DNA from: Burkholderia puraquae | Lineage (GTDB): Bacteria; Pseudomonadota; Gammaproteobacteria; Burkholderiales; Burkholderiaceae | DNA length: 64,000 nucleotides | Assembly: GCF_002099195.1 (NCBI RefSeq) | Contig: NZ_NBYX01000027.1 | Location: 183-64,182, forward strand | Reading direction: 5' to 3' | Shown: one piece after another, positions 44,190-51,610 of the stretch | Position numbering within the stretch: the stretch's first letter is position 1 | Layout: each line of letters begins with the position of its first letter | Notes under the pieces: model-generated | What the model was told of the DNA's origin: nothing | Database searches by the model: none | The model's input: the letters and a program-made list of their open reading frames with translations, nothing else | Made by a program: the position numbers and the translations under genes

Positions 44190-44795
44190 TCACGCTGCCG
44201 CGTCGAAGCCCTTCTTCCACGCGCCCGCATAGACAACCTCGCCGATCGCATGACGCGTGCGCGGCGCCTTCTCGCGATCGCGCAGCACGGGATCGAGCTT
44301 GTCGACGTTGCCGTAGTGACCGAGCGAGATCATCGCCGGAATCGTGACGTCGGCCGGAATCGCGAACGCGTCGCGGAACGCCTTCGCGTCGAAGCCGCTC
44401 ATCTGGTGGGCGGCCAGGCCCAGCGCGTGCGCCTGCAGCACCAGCGACATCGCGGCGGCGCCCGCGTCATACAGCGCGGTCGGCGCCGGTTCACCCTTCG
44501 GCGTGAGCGTGTGCGCGGTCACCGCGATCAGCACGGGCGCCGGCGCATTCCAGCCCTGGTTGAACGGCACCAGCGTCGCGAACGCGCGCTTGAATGCGTC
44601 TTCGTCCTGCGTGCGATCGAATACGATGAAGCGCCACGGCTGCGCGTTGTAGGCAGACGGCGCCCAGCGGGCGGCTTCGAGCACCGCGTGGAGATCGCCG
44701 GCGCTGACGGGTTCATCCGAATACGCGCGCGGGCTCCAGCGGCCCGCGATCAGATCGTGAATCGAAACAGTGGTGGGAGCAGGTTTGACGGACAT
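44190..44795 (-). CDS. Nitroreductase-family flavoprotein
   Basis: A 201-residue nitroreductase. It has the FMN-binding RWSPRAYSDEPVS N-terminus, AARWAPSAYNAQPWRFIV and the C-terminal ISLGHYG segment. These FMN enzymes reduce nitro groups or quinones with NAD(P)H. ATG at 44795 is chosen over 44813 because GAGGA sits seven bases upstream. It lies 188 bases upstream of the Hsp70-like gene in the same direction, with a short CGGGCTT/AAGCCCG hairpin (about 44043-44066) in the gap. Confidence 0.87.
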   Translation of the reverse strand: MSVKPAPTTVSIHDLIAGRWSPRAYSDEPVSAGDLHAVLEAARWAPSAYNAQPWRFIVFDRTQDEDAFKRAFATLVPFNQGWNAPAPVLIAVTAHTLTPKGEPAPTALYDAGAAAMSLVLQAHALGLAAHQMSGFDAKAFRDAFAIPADVTIPAMISLGHYGNVDKLDPVLRDREKAPRTRHAIGEVVYAGAWKKGFDAAA

Positions 44796-44959
44796 GCGGA
44801 TCCTCGCTGACATCGATGAAGGGGCGCGAACGCCCGGCGAACCGCAAGCATACCCGCTTGAGCCGATGCGCGCCCGATCGTCCCGCGCTATGCAAATCTC
44901 CGTGTGTGCATTGGCCGGCCGACCGCCGCGCGGCCGCCCGGGCTGCAGGACAGCCGCGG

Positions 44960-46243
44960 TCAGGCCGCCTGCGCGGCTGCACGCGACGGGCCACGGTTAA
45001 TCCGCAGCACGATCAGCGCGCCGACGATGCACAGCCCGCCCGAGATCATCGACGCGATCGTGTAGGTGCCGAGGCTCGCGCGCAGCAGCCCCGCACCGAG
45101 CGCCGCGAACGCCGCGCCGAGCTGGTGGCCGGCGACGATCCAGCCGAACACGACCGGCGCCGCGGCCTTGCCGAACACGTCGGTCGCGAGCCGCACGGTC
45201 GGCGGCACCGTAGCGATCCAGTCGAGCCCGTAAAACATCGCGAACAGCGGCAACCCGAAGAAATCGATCCCGAACGCGTGCGGCAGGTAGATCAGCGACA
45301 GCCCGCGCAGCCCGTAGTACCAGAACAACAGCACGCGATTGTCGTAGCGGTCGGACAGCCAGCCCGACAGCGTCGTGCCGAACAGGTCGAACACCCCCAT
45401 CGCCGCGAGCAGCGATGCGCCCTGCACCTCCGTCATCCCGTAGTCGCTGCACATCGCGATCAGGTGCGTGCCGACGTAACCGTTGGTGCTCGCGCCACAG
45501 ATGAAGAAGCTGAAGAACAGCAGCCAGAAATCGCGCGAACGGCTCGCCGTCAGCAGCGTACCGAACGCGACCGCGAGCGGGTTCTCCTTCGTCGCCTCGG
45601 GCGCGGGCGGCGCATCGGCCGGCTCGCCGTACGGGCGCAGCTGCAAGTCGGCCGGCCGTTCGGGCAACAGGAACGCAACGAGCGGAATCACGATCGCGGC
45701 CGCGACCGCGACGACCAGCACGACCGGCCGCCAGCCATGACGCTGCGCGATCGCCGCGAGCATCGGCAGGAACACGAGCTGGCCGGTGGCCGTGCTCGCG
45801 GTCAGGATCCCCATCACGAGGCCGCGCCGCGCATGGAACCAGCGCGTGACGAAGGTCGCGGACAGCGTCAGCGCGACGACGCCCGTCGAGCAACCGACCA
45901 TCAGGCCCCAGATCACCACCATCTGCCAGCTCTGCGTCATCATCGACGACAGCGCGACGCCTGCGCTCATCGTCACGAGCGCGGTGAGGATCGTCGGGCG
46001 CAACCCGAAGCGCTGCATCGCAGCGGCCGCGAACGGCCCCGTCAGCCCGTACAGCGCAATGTTCACCGAGATCGCCAGCGAAATTGCCGCGCGGCTCCAG
46101 CCGAGCTCGCGTTCGAGCGGCACCATCAGCACGCTCGGCGTCGCGCGCGTGCCGGCCGCCGCCAGCAGGATCAGGAATACCACCGCCGCCGCGAGCCATC
46201 CGTAGTGGAAGCGCCCGCCGATTCGTGTCACCGCCCAGTTCAT
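44960..46243 (-). CDS. MFS transporter under TetR control
   Basis: A 427-residue major facilitator protein with 12 spans and a charged central loop (about 205-235). Recognisable segments are FHYGWLAAAVVFLILLAAAGTRATPSV, the loop QRFGLRPT and GWLSDRYDNR. It is divergent from a TetR gene, with paired operators between. Ligand unknown; monocarboxylate or drug efflux are both possible. ATG at 46243 has a GGAGAA site; upstream in-frame sequence is Arg-rich and non-homologous. Confidence 0.85.
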   Translation of the reverse strand: MNWAVTRIGGRFHYGWLAAAVVFLILLAAAGTRATPSVLMVPLERELGWSRAAISLAISVNIALYGLTGPFAAAAMQRFGLRPTILTALVTMSAGVALSSMMTQSWQMVVIWGLMVGCSTGVVALTLSATFVTRWFHARRGLVMGILTASTATGQLVFLPMLAAIAQRHGWRPVVLVVAVAAAIVIPLVAFLLPERPADLQLRPYGEPADAPPAPEATKENPLAVAFGTLLTASRSRDFWLLFFSFFICGASTNGYVGTHLIAMCSDYGMTEVQGASLLAAMGVFDLFGTTLSGWLSDRYDNRVLLFWYYGLRGLSLIYLPHAFGIDFFGLPLFAMFYGLDWIATVPPTVRLATDVFGKAAAPVVFGWIVAGHQLGAAFAALGAGLLRASLGTYTIASMISGGLCIVGALIVLRINRGPSRAAAQAA

Positions 46244-46378
46244 CTTCGCGTTCTCCAGTTGGCGGCTCCGGCGCCTGCGCACCCGCTCCGCCCCACCCAG
46301 CCAGGCCACCTCCGCCGCACGCTGCATCGGCTGACCCGGGCCGACGCTTGGCATTTGTCTGTTGATCCAGTCGGCATT

Positions 46379-46428
46379 GTTACCGACCGGTCACAAGTGT
46401 GTCGCGATCGTAGTGACCAATCGGTAAC
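46379..46428. promoter_or_regulatory. Duplicated operator between the MFS and tetR genes
   Basis: Two 16-base elements in inverted orientation: GTTACCGACCGGTCAC (46379-46394) and GTGACCAATCGGTAAC (46413-46428). They match at 14 of 16 positions when one is reversed. Each is itself a near-palindrome centred on GACCGGTC or GACCAATC. The centres are 34 bases apart, about three helical turns. The second ends 35 bases before the tetR start, so the TetR protein probably represses both genes from here. Confidence 0.75.
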
Positions 46429-46463
46429 ATGTCAAGCAATCCAATATGCAGTCGAGGGTCATC

Positions 46464-47084
46464 ATGTCGGGCATCGAGATCGCCAAACCGCCGGCGCGCC
46501 GCACACGCCGGCCGATCGACGGCGCCACCGCGCAGGAGCACCTGCTGCGCGCCGCCGAGGAGCTGTTTTACAAGGAAGGCGTTCGTACGGTGGGCGTCGA
46601 GGCGGTCGTGGAGCGTGCGGGCGTCAACAAGATGAGCCTGTATCGCCAATTCTCGTCGAAGGACGAGCTGATCCTCGCGTATCTGGAGCGGATGGATGCG
46701 TGTTTCTTCGAGCGCTTCGACACGAGCGTCGCGAAGCACCCGGGCCAGCCGAAAGCGCAACTGATCCAGTATTTCGTCGATCTCGCCGAGCGCGCGACGC
46801 AGAACGATTACCGCGGCTGCCCGTTCGTCAATGTGGCCGCGGAATTCCCGGATGCGTCGCACCCGGCACGCGAGCGCGTCGCGCAGAACAAGGAACAGCT
46901 GATGAAGCGGCTCGCCGCACTGTGCGAAGACGCCGGCGCGCGACAGCCGCAGGCGCTCGCCGACTCGCTCGCGCTGGTGATCGAAGGCATCTATGCGGCC
47001 AGCCAGACCTACCGGCACGGCGCAACGCCGATCGGCGTTGCGCCCGCGCTCGTCACGCAGTTGATCGAAGCCGCATGCGCGTGA
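46464..47084 (+). CDS. TetR-family transcriptional regulator
   Basis: A 206-residue regulator. The helix-turn-helix is at about 25-65 (LLRAAEELFYKEGVRTVGVEAVVERAGVNKMSLYRQF), and the C-terminal ligand domain carries NDYRGCPFVNVAAEF. The ATG at 46464 has GAGGG upstream; another ATG 18 bases earlier lacks a ribosome site and abuts the operator. Likely repressor of itself and the divergent MFS gene. Confidence 0.9.
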   Translation: MSGIEIAKPPARRTRRPIDGATAQEHLLRAAEELFYKEGVRTVGVEAVVERAGVNKMSLYRQFSSKDELILAYLERMDACFFERFDTSVAKHPGQPKAQLIQYFVDLAERATQNDYRGCPFVNVAAEFPDASHPARERVAQNKEQLMKRLAALCEDAGARQPQALADSLALVIEGIYAASQTYRHGATPIGVAPALVTQLIEAACA

Positions 47085-47096
47085 CGGCGCGCCCGC

Positions 47097-47102
47097 TACA
47101 AT
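47097..47102 (+). promoter_or_regulatory. -10 box of the DUF1415 gene
   Basis: TACAAT 38 bases before the ATG at 47140, right after the tetR stop. -35 element not clear. Confidence 0.4.
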
Positions 47103-47139
47103 GCGGCCCTCGCCGCCCCTCCGCCCGACTGGTTTCACA

Positions 47140-47712
47140 ATGACCGACACCCGCCCCGAATCGCACGACGACATCCTCGCCGCCACGCGGCACTGGCTCG
47201 CGCGCGCGGTGATCGGGCTCAATCTGTGCCCGTTCGCGAAAAGCGTCTATGTGAAGGAGCAGGTGCGCTACGCGATCAGCGAAGCGACGACGCTGGAAGA
47301 CGCACTCGCCGAACTCGAAACCGAGTTGCGCGCGCTCGACGCGGCAGACCCGCAGCAGGTCGACACGACGCTTGTGATCTTCCCGCATGCGTTCGCCGAT
47401 TTCATCGACTACAACGATGCGCTGTTCTTTGCCGACCGGCTGGTGCGGCAATTGCGGCTCGACGGCGTGCTGCAGATCGCGAGCTTCCATCCGCACTACC
47501 GGTTCGAAGGCAGCGAACCCGACGACATCGAGAACTACACGAACCGCGCACCGTATCCGATCCTGCACCTGCTGCGCGAGGACAGCATTGCGCGCGCGGT
47601 CGACGCGTTCCCGAACGCGTCCGCGATCTACGAAAAGAACCAGGAAACGCTGCGTCGCCTCGGCCACGACGGCTGGCGCGAATGGATGCGCCGGCCGGAC
47701 GACGACGTCTGA
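47140..47712 (+). CDS. DUF1415-family protein
   Basis: A 190-residue protein spanning one DUF1415 domain. Conserved features are WLARAVIGLNLCPFAKSVY (with a CPFA motif), FPHAFADFIDYNDAL, ASFHPHYRFEG and NRAPYPILHLLRE. Conserved Cys, His and Asp residues hint at a metal or redox role, but none has been shown. ATG at 47140 gives the conserved length. Confidence 0.88.
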   Translation: MTDTRPESHDDILAATRHWLARAVIGLNLCPFAKSVYVKEQVRYAISEATTLEDALAELETELRALDAADPQQVDTTLVIFPHAFADFIDYNDALFFADRLVRQLRLDGVLQIASFHPHYRFEGSEPDDIENYTNRAPYPILHLLREDSIARAVDAFPNASAIYEKNQETLRRLGHDGWREWMRRPDDDV

Positions 47713-47740
47713 CGCCGCACGCGGGCGCGCGGGTTGCGCG

Positions 47741-48631
47741 TCAGCCTTCGGTCGGCTCGACAGCCTCGCCGCCCGCCGCCGCGGCTTCCGCCACGAAGAA
47801 GCGCTCGTTCAGTTCGGCGAGGCCGAACATCCCGAGGATCTCGTTCAATCGCTCGCCGGGCCGCCGGCGCGGCAGGTTCTTGTACTGCGCGATGATCAGT
47901 TCGTTCTTCATCGAATGCTCCCAGCCGACCAGCTCGGTCACGCTGACCTGGTAGCCGTGCGCCTCGAGCTGCAGGCAGCGCAGCACGTTGGTGATCTGGC
48001 TGCCGAATTCGCGCGTATGCAGCGGATGCCGCCACACCTCGGTCAGCGCGTTCGCGAGCGACTTGCCCTTGTTCTTGCGCAGCACGCCCGCGACTTCCGC
48101 CTGGCAGCACGGCACCAGCACGATGTGCTGCGCGCGCTTCGCGAGCGCGAAGCGGATCGCGTCGTCGGTCGCCGTGTCGCACGCGTGCAGCGCGGTGACG
48201 ACGTCGACGGTTTCGGGCAGCTGCGACGACGTGATCGAATCGGCAACCGACAGGTTCAGGAACGACATGCCGCCGAACCCGAGCCGCGCGGCAAGCTCGG
48301 CCGAACGCGTGACGAGCTCCTCGCGGGTCTCGATCCCGTACACGTGCGACGCGAACGCCGGCGTGCCGTGCCCCGGCTGCTGCTTGAAGAACAGGTCGTA
48401 CAGGATGAAGCCGAGATACGACTTGCCGGCACCGTGATCGACGAGCGTCACGTTGCTTTTGTCGGCCTGCACGCTGGCCAGCAGCGGCTCGATGAACTGG
48501 AACAGGTGATAGACCTGCTTCAGCTTGCGGCGGCTGTCCTGGTTCAGCTTTCCGTCGCGGGTGAGGATGTGCAGTTCCTTCAGCAGCTCGACGGACTGCT
48601 CCGGGCGGATTTCGTGGGTCTTGTTCGACAT
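47741..48631 (-). CDS. SAM-dependent methyltransferase (Methyltransf_32-like)
   Basis: A 296-residue protein. The SAM motif is VTLVDHGAGKSYLGFILYDLF, where GAGKS replaces the common GxGxG, with the conserved ALHACDTATD and VPCCQAEV segments that mark the Methyltransf_32 group. The paired Cys in PCCQ are typical. It probably methylates RNA or a small molecule; the target is unknown. It is convergent with the DUF1415 gene, with 28 bases between. ATG at 48631. Confidence 0.82.
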   Translation of the reverse strand: MSNKTHEIRPEQSVELLKELHILTRDGKLNQDSRRKLKQVYHLFQFIEPLLASVQADKSNVTLVDHGAGKSYLGFILYDLFFKQQPGHGTPAFASHVYGIETREELVTRSAELAARLGFGGMSFLNLSVADSITSSQLPETVDVVTALHACDTATDDAIRFALAKRAQHIVLVPCCQAEVAGVLRKNKGKSLANALTEVWRHPLHTREFGSQITNVLRCLQLEAHGYQVSVTELVGWEHSMKNELIIAQYKNLPRRRPGERLNEILGMFGLAELNERFFVAEAAAAGGEAVEPTEG

Positions 48632-48720
48632 CGTGAAGCGGCGCCGGGCCACGGTCGGTCGACCACGGCCCGGCGGCGGGAATTCGTGAGGAATGGCGAT
48701 AGTTTACCGAAAATGCGCAG

Positions 48721-49854
48721 TCACGCTCGTGCGCCGAGCCGCCAGAGCGACGTGACCTCGGCGTGGCGTGCCGCGTGCAGCGGATCGCCGGCGTCCATCG
48801 ACTTCGGGTGCGCGGGGCGAATGTCGTCGCGGCCGAGCACGACGAGGCCCGCTTCGTCGATCCATTGCAGCAGCGTGTCACGCGGCCGCAGGCCGAGGTG
48901 CTCGGCGAAATCGGACAGGATCAGCCAGCCTTCGCCGCCCGGCGCGAGGTGCGCGGCGAGCCCCGCGAGGAAACCGCGCAGCATGCGGCTGTCCGGATCG
49001 TAGACCGCGTATTCGATCGGCGCGCTCGGCCGGGCCGGCACCCACGGCGGATTGCAGACCACGAGCGGCGCACGGCCGGCCGGAAACAGATCCGCCTCGA
49101 CGACCTCGACGCGACTCGCGTGGCCAAGCCGTTCGACGTTCTCGCGCGCACAGGCGAGCGCCCGCGGATCCTGGTCGGTCGCAACGACACGCTCAACGCC
49201 GCGCGATGCAAGCACGGCCGCCAGCACGCCGGTACCCGTGCCGATGTCGAACGCGAGCGACGTCGCCGGCAGCGGCGCGCGCGCGACGAGTTCGACGTAT
49301 TCGCCGCGCACCGGCGAGAACACGCCGTAGTGCGGATGGATCGGCGCGCCGCCGAGCGCCGGGATCGGCACGCCCTTCTTGCGCCATTCATGCGCGCCGA
49401 CGAGGCCGAGCAGTTCGCGCAACGACACGACCGACGGTGCGCCGCCGGGCCCGTACGCCTCTTCGCATGCGGCGCGCACGTCGGGCGCGCGGCGCAGCGG
49501 GATCGTGTAGTCGGCATCGAGCGGGATCAGCAGCATGCCGAGCGTGCGGGCGCGCTGCGACTGCGCGAGACGATGCAGGTTGAATGCGTCGACGCCGGCC
49601 GCGGCTTTCGCCTTCTTCGGCTTGCGCTCGACACGGCGCGCCATCGCCTGCACGAGCTGGCGCGCATTCTGGAAGTCGCCCTGCCAGACGAGCGCGGTGC
49701 CCTCGCACGCAAGGCGGTAGGCCGCGTCGGCGGTGACGCGATCGTCGGCGGCCACCGCGCGCTTCGGCGGTTGCACGCCGGCTTCGGAGCGCCAGCGCAC
49801 GGCATGATCGGCGCCGTCGGCGTCGGTCCAGTGGAAAACAGGGAAATCGGTCAC
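48721..49854 (-). CDS. HemK-like class I methyltransferase
   Basis: A 377-residue protein. An N-terminal helical region (1-180) is followed by a Rossmann domain with the SAM motif AFDIGTGTGVLAAVLA and the catalytic tetrapeptide NPPW in LVVCNPPWVPA. NPPY/W-type sites methylate planar amide or amino nitrogens (as in PrmC, PrmB and RlmG). The target is not known. It lies upstream of the other methyltransferase gene in the same direction, 89 bases away. Confidence 0.85.
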   Translation of the reverse strand: MTDFPVFHWTDADGADHAVRWRSEAGVQPPKRAVAADDRVTADAAYRLACEGTALVWQGDFQNARQLVQAMARRVERKPKKAKAAAGVDAFNLHRLAQSQRARTLGMLLIPLDADYTIPLRRAPDVRAACEEAYGPGGAPSVVSLRELLGLVGAHEWRKKGVPIPALGGAPIHPHYGVFSPVRGEYVELVARAPLPATSLAFDIGTGTGVLAAVLASRGVERVVATDQDPRALACARENVERLGHASRVEVVEADLFPAGRAPLVVCNPPWVPARPSAPIEYAVYDPDSRMLRGFLAGLAAHLAPGGEGWLILSDFAEHLGLRPRDTLLQWIDEAGLVVLGRDDIRPAHPKSMDAGDPLHAARHAEVTSLWRLGARA

Positions 49855-49990
49855 GCGAACTCGGTTACGGTTGGCTTCAACGGCGGCGAGAATTCACCGC
49901 GCGGACCACACCATACCGCGCTTTGCCCGACCCGGCAAAACGGGCGCCGCAACGCCCGCCCGAAAGCGTTCGCCGCGGCGCAATCGACGA

Positions 49991-50323
49991 TCAGGCCAGG
50001 TCGAAGGTTTCCGCACCCGGCGCATCGCGCTTGACGGCCGCGATGCCGTTCTCGCGGCCCTGCACACTCTTGTACGTTTCGCTCGTGCCGATGACCTGAT
50101 GGTTGGCGGCTTTCAGGTTGAACATCGGCTCGCCGTTGTGGGCAAGCTTCCGCTCGTAGCGCTCATCCAGCCGCGCATTTTCCCGCACGGACGCGATCCC
50201 GTTTCTCGCGCCGCCCTTCTCTTCGTACCGCTCGCTCGCGAGGATGATCTCGCCGTTCGCCGACTTCAGGTGGAAGTAGTACTGACCGTTCGTGGCTTTC
50301 TTGATCTCGAATTTTGCCGCCAT
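49991..50323 (-). CDS. yegP: YegP-family protein with two DUF1508 repeats
   Basis: A 110-residue protein made of two tandem DUF1508 motifs: KFEIKKATNGQYYFHLKSANGEIIL...GIASV and then the related RYERKLAHNGEPMFNLKAANHQVIG...GIAAV. YegP proteins are small two-repeat proteins of unknown, possibly stress-related function. ATG at 50323 with CAGGAG site. A perfect hairpin sits just upstream in the leader. Confidence 0.88.
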   Translation of the reverse strand: MAAKFEIKKATNGQYYFHLKSANGEIILASERYEEKGGARNGIASVRENARLDERYERKLAHNGEPMFNLKAANHQVIGTSETYKSVQGRENGIAAVKRDAPGAETFDLA

Positions 50324-50340
50324 GTTTTGCTCCTGAAAGA

Positions 50341-50359
50341 ATGTCCGGCCCTCGGACAT
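50341..50359. repeat. Hairpin in the yegP leader
   Basis: ATGTCCG-gccct-CGGACAT, perfect 7-base arms, ending 18 bases upstream of the yegP ATG and five bases from its Shine-Dalgarno sequence. A TACACT -10-like box (50365-50370, minus strand) lies just upstream, so this could be an operator or a leader hairpin. Confidence 0.45.
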
Positions 50360-50476
50360 CGGCAAGTGTAGGGGCAACCTCCGCGAAAATCGACACCACG
50401 CAACGATAAGCGTTAAAGACTGTCAGTTTGTCAATTTTCGGTGACATTTGAGCGACGTTGAGAGAAGCCACGCAAC

Positions 50477-50971
50477 CTAGCCGCCCCACCCCGGCATCGC
50501 GGGCATGCGCAGCGTGCCCGCGTCGTTGAAGTGCACGGTGCCGAGCACGCCGCCCGCGAGCCGGCCGCGCAGCGCATACGGCAGCTCGCCGTTCGCGGCC
50601 GCGCCGGGCAGGTTCCACGCCTGCCGCGCGGCGGCGAAGGCCGACACGGAAACCGGCACGTCGAGCACGGCCTCGCCGAAGCGCGGCACGGTGCCCGAGC
50701 GATCGCTGACACCGCTCGCGAACGGCGTGCCGTTCAGGTCGAGCGCGACCGAGATGCCGTCGTATTCAATCGGCGCGTCGTTCGGGTTCTGCACGCGCAG
50801 CTTCAGGCTGAAACGCATCTCGAGGCCCTGCCCGACGAGCGGGTCGAGCCCGGCGACCGTCACGCGCACCGGTTCGCGCGTCAGCCCTGCGCAGCCGCCG
50901 AGCAGGAGCACGGCGGCGAACAGCGGCAGCACGGCGCGCAGCGGCGCGATACGGAACAGGGTTCGTGGCAT
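50477..50971 (-). CDS. LEA2-family (WHy domain) lipoprotein
   Basis: A 164-residue lipoprotein. The signal peptide ends in the lipobox VLLLGGCAG (Cys near 27), and the mature part is one LEA type 2/WHy domain (VTVAGLDPLVGQGLEMRFSLKLRVQNPNDAPIEYDGISVALDLNG). Such domains are linked to desiccation or stress tolerance in other taxa; the role in proteobacteria is open. ATG at 50971 follows GAGGAGG. A long inverted repeat lies 70-120 bases upstream. Confidence 0.85.
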   Translation of the reverse strand: MPRTLFRIAPLRAVLPLFAAVLLLGGCAGLTREPVRVTVAGLDPLVGQGLEMRFSLKLRVQNPNDAPIEYDGISVALDLNGTPFASGVSDRSGTVPRFGEAVLDVPVSVSAFAAARQAWNLPGAAANGELPYALRGRLAGGVLGTVHFNDAGTLRMPAMPGWGG

Positions 50972-51610
50972 GGGAGGGCCTCCTCGCGGCAGTCGGTGAG
51001 CGGATCGTCGCTGCATTGTACCGAGCGCCTCATGCGCCGGGTTTCGTAGTTTTCGCGGCCACGCGAGATCGTTAATAGATTAAAACTACGAAAATACCAG
51101 CCCGACGGAAATCGCATTAATGCCTTCCAGCATTCAATGAAGCACGGCGATTTCAATAGATGCAACTTCTAAATTTTTCGTTTCCTTTACCCAAAACCAT
51201 CAAGTATATTTACGCATCCTTCGAGCAAGCCGACAAACCTTGAAGCCGCATGACGGTGATTTTACGGAACGGCGACACGCGTTCCTGCCATCCCGCGGCC
51301 AGGCCCGGCCAGCCCCGTAGGTCGTCTGTTCAAGGGGATTGCGCGCCCGCACTGGGCGTGCAGTTCCGTGTCGTGCGCGCGAAATCAATTCAGTACAACA
51401 CGCGCCCGGCCATTTTGAACCGGCAAGTTAACCGACATCCGGAAATCCAGAGGGGGCAGTAAACCATGATTACCTTCACGTAGTCGGCCGCCGTCTTTTC
51501 GAATAATCCGTCATTGGCATTTTCATCGCTGTTGATTAACGGCGAGGGGATTGTTTTTGCCGGCGTTTTCACAGCACTGAACGATTCTTTCAACAATCGA
51601 GGTTTCAGTC
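50972..51610. other. 639-base gene-poor region upstream of the M1 peptidase
   Basis: No protein-coding gene could be supported. The region is markedly more AT-rich than its neighbours (51040-51240 and 51390-51600) and holds the 12-base inverted repeat described separately. At about 51452-51483 a strong GAGGGGG site precedes a five-codon frame (MITFT, then TAG), perhaps the head of a lost gene. Short open frames in both directions here have no recognisable content. Confidence 0.5.
51042..51093. repeat. 12-bp perfect inverted repeat with 28-base spacer
   Basis: TTTCGTAGTTTT (51042-51053) and AAAACTACGAAA (51082-51093). Centres are 40 bases apart, close to four helical turns. It is 70-120 bases upstream of the LEA2 lipoprotein start. 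It has no T-tract, which fits paired protein-binding half-sites better than a terminator. Confidence 0.65.

Noticed and set aside
51250..51462. A 70-codon plus-strand frame and a 68-codon minus-strand frame (51390-51596) in the AT-rich gap
   Set aside because: No homology, no ribosome site, and poor codon usage for this genome.
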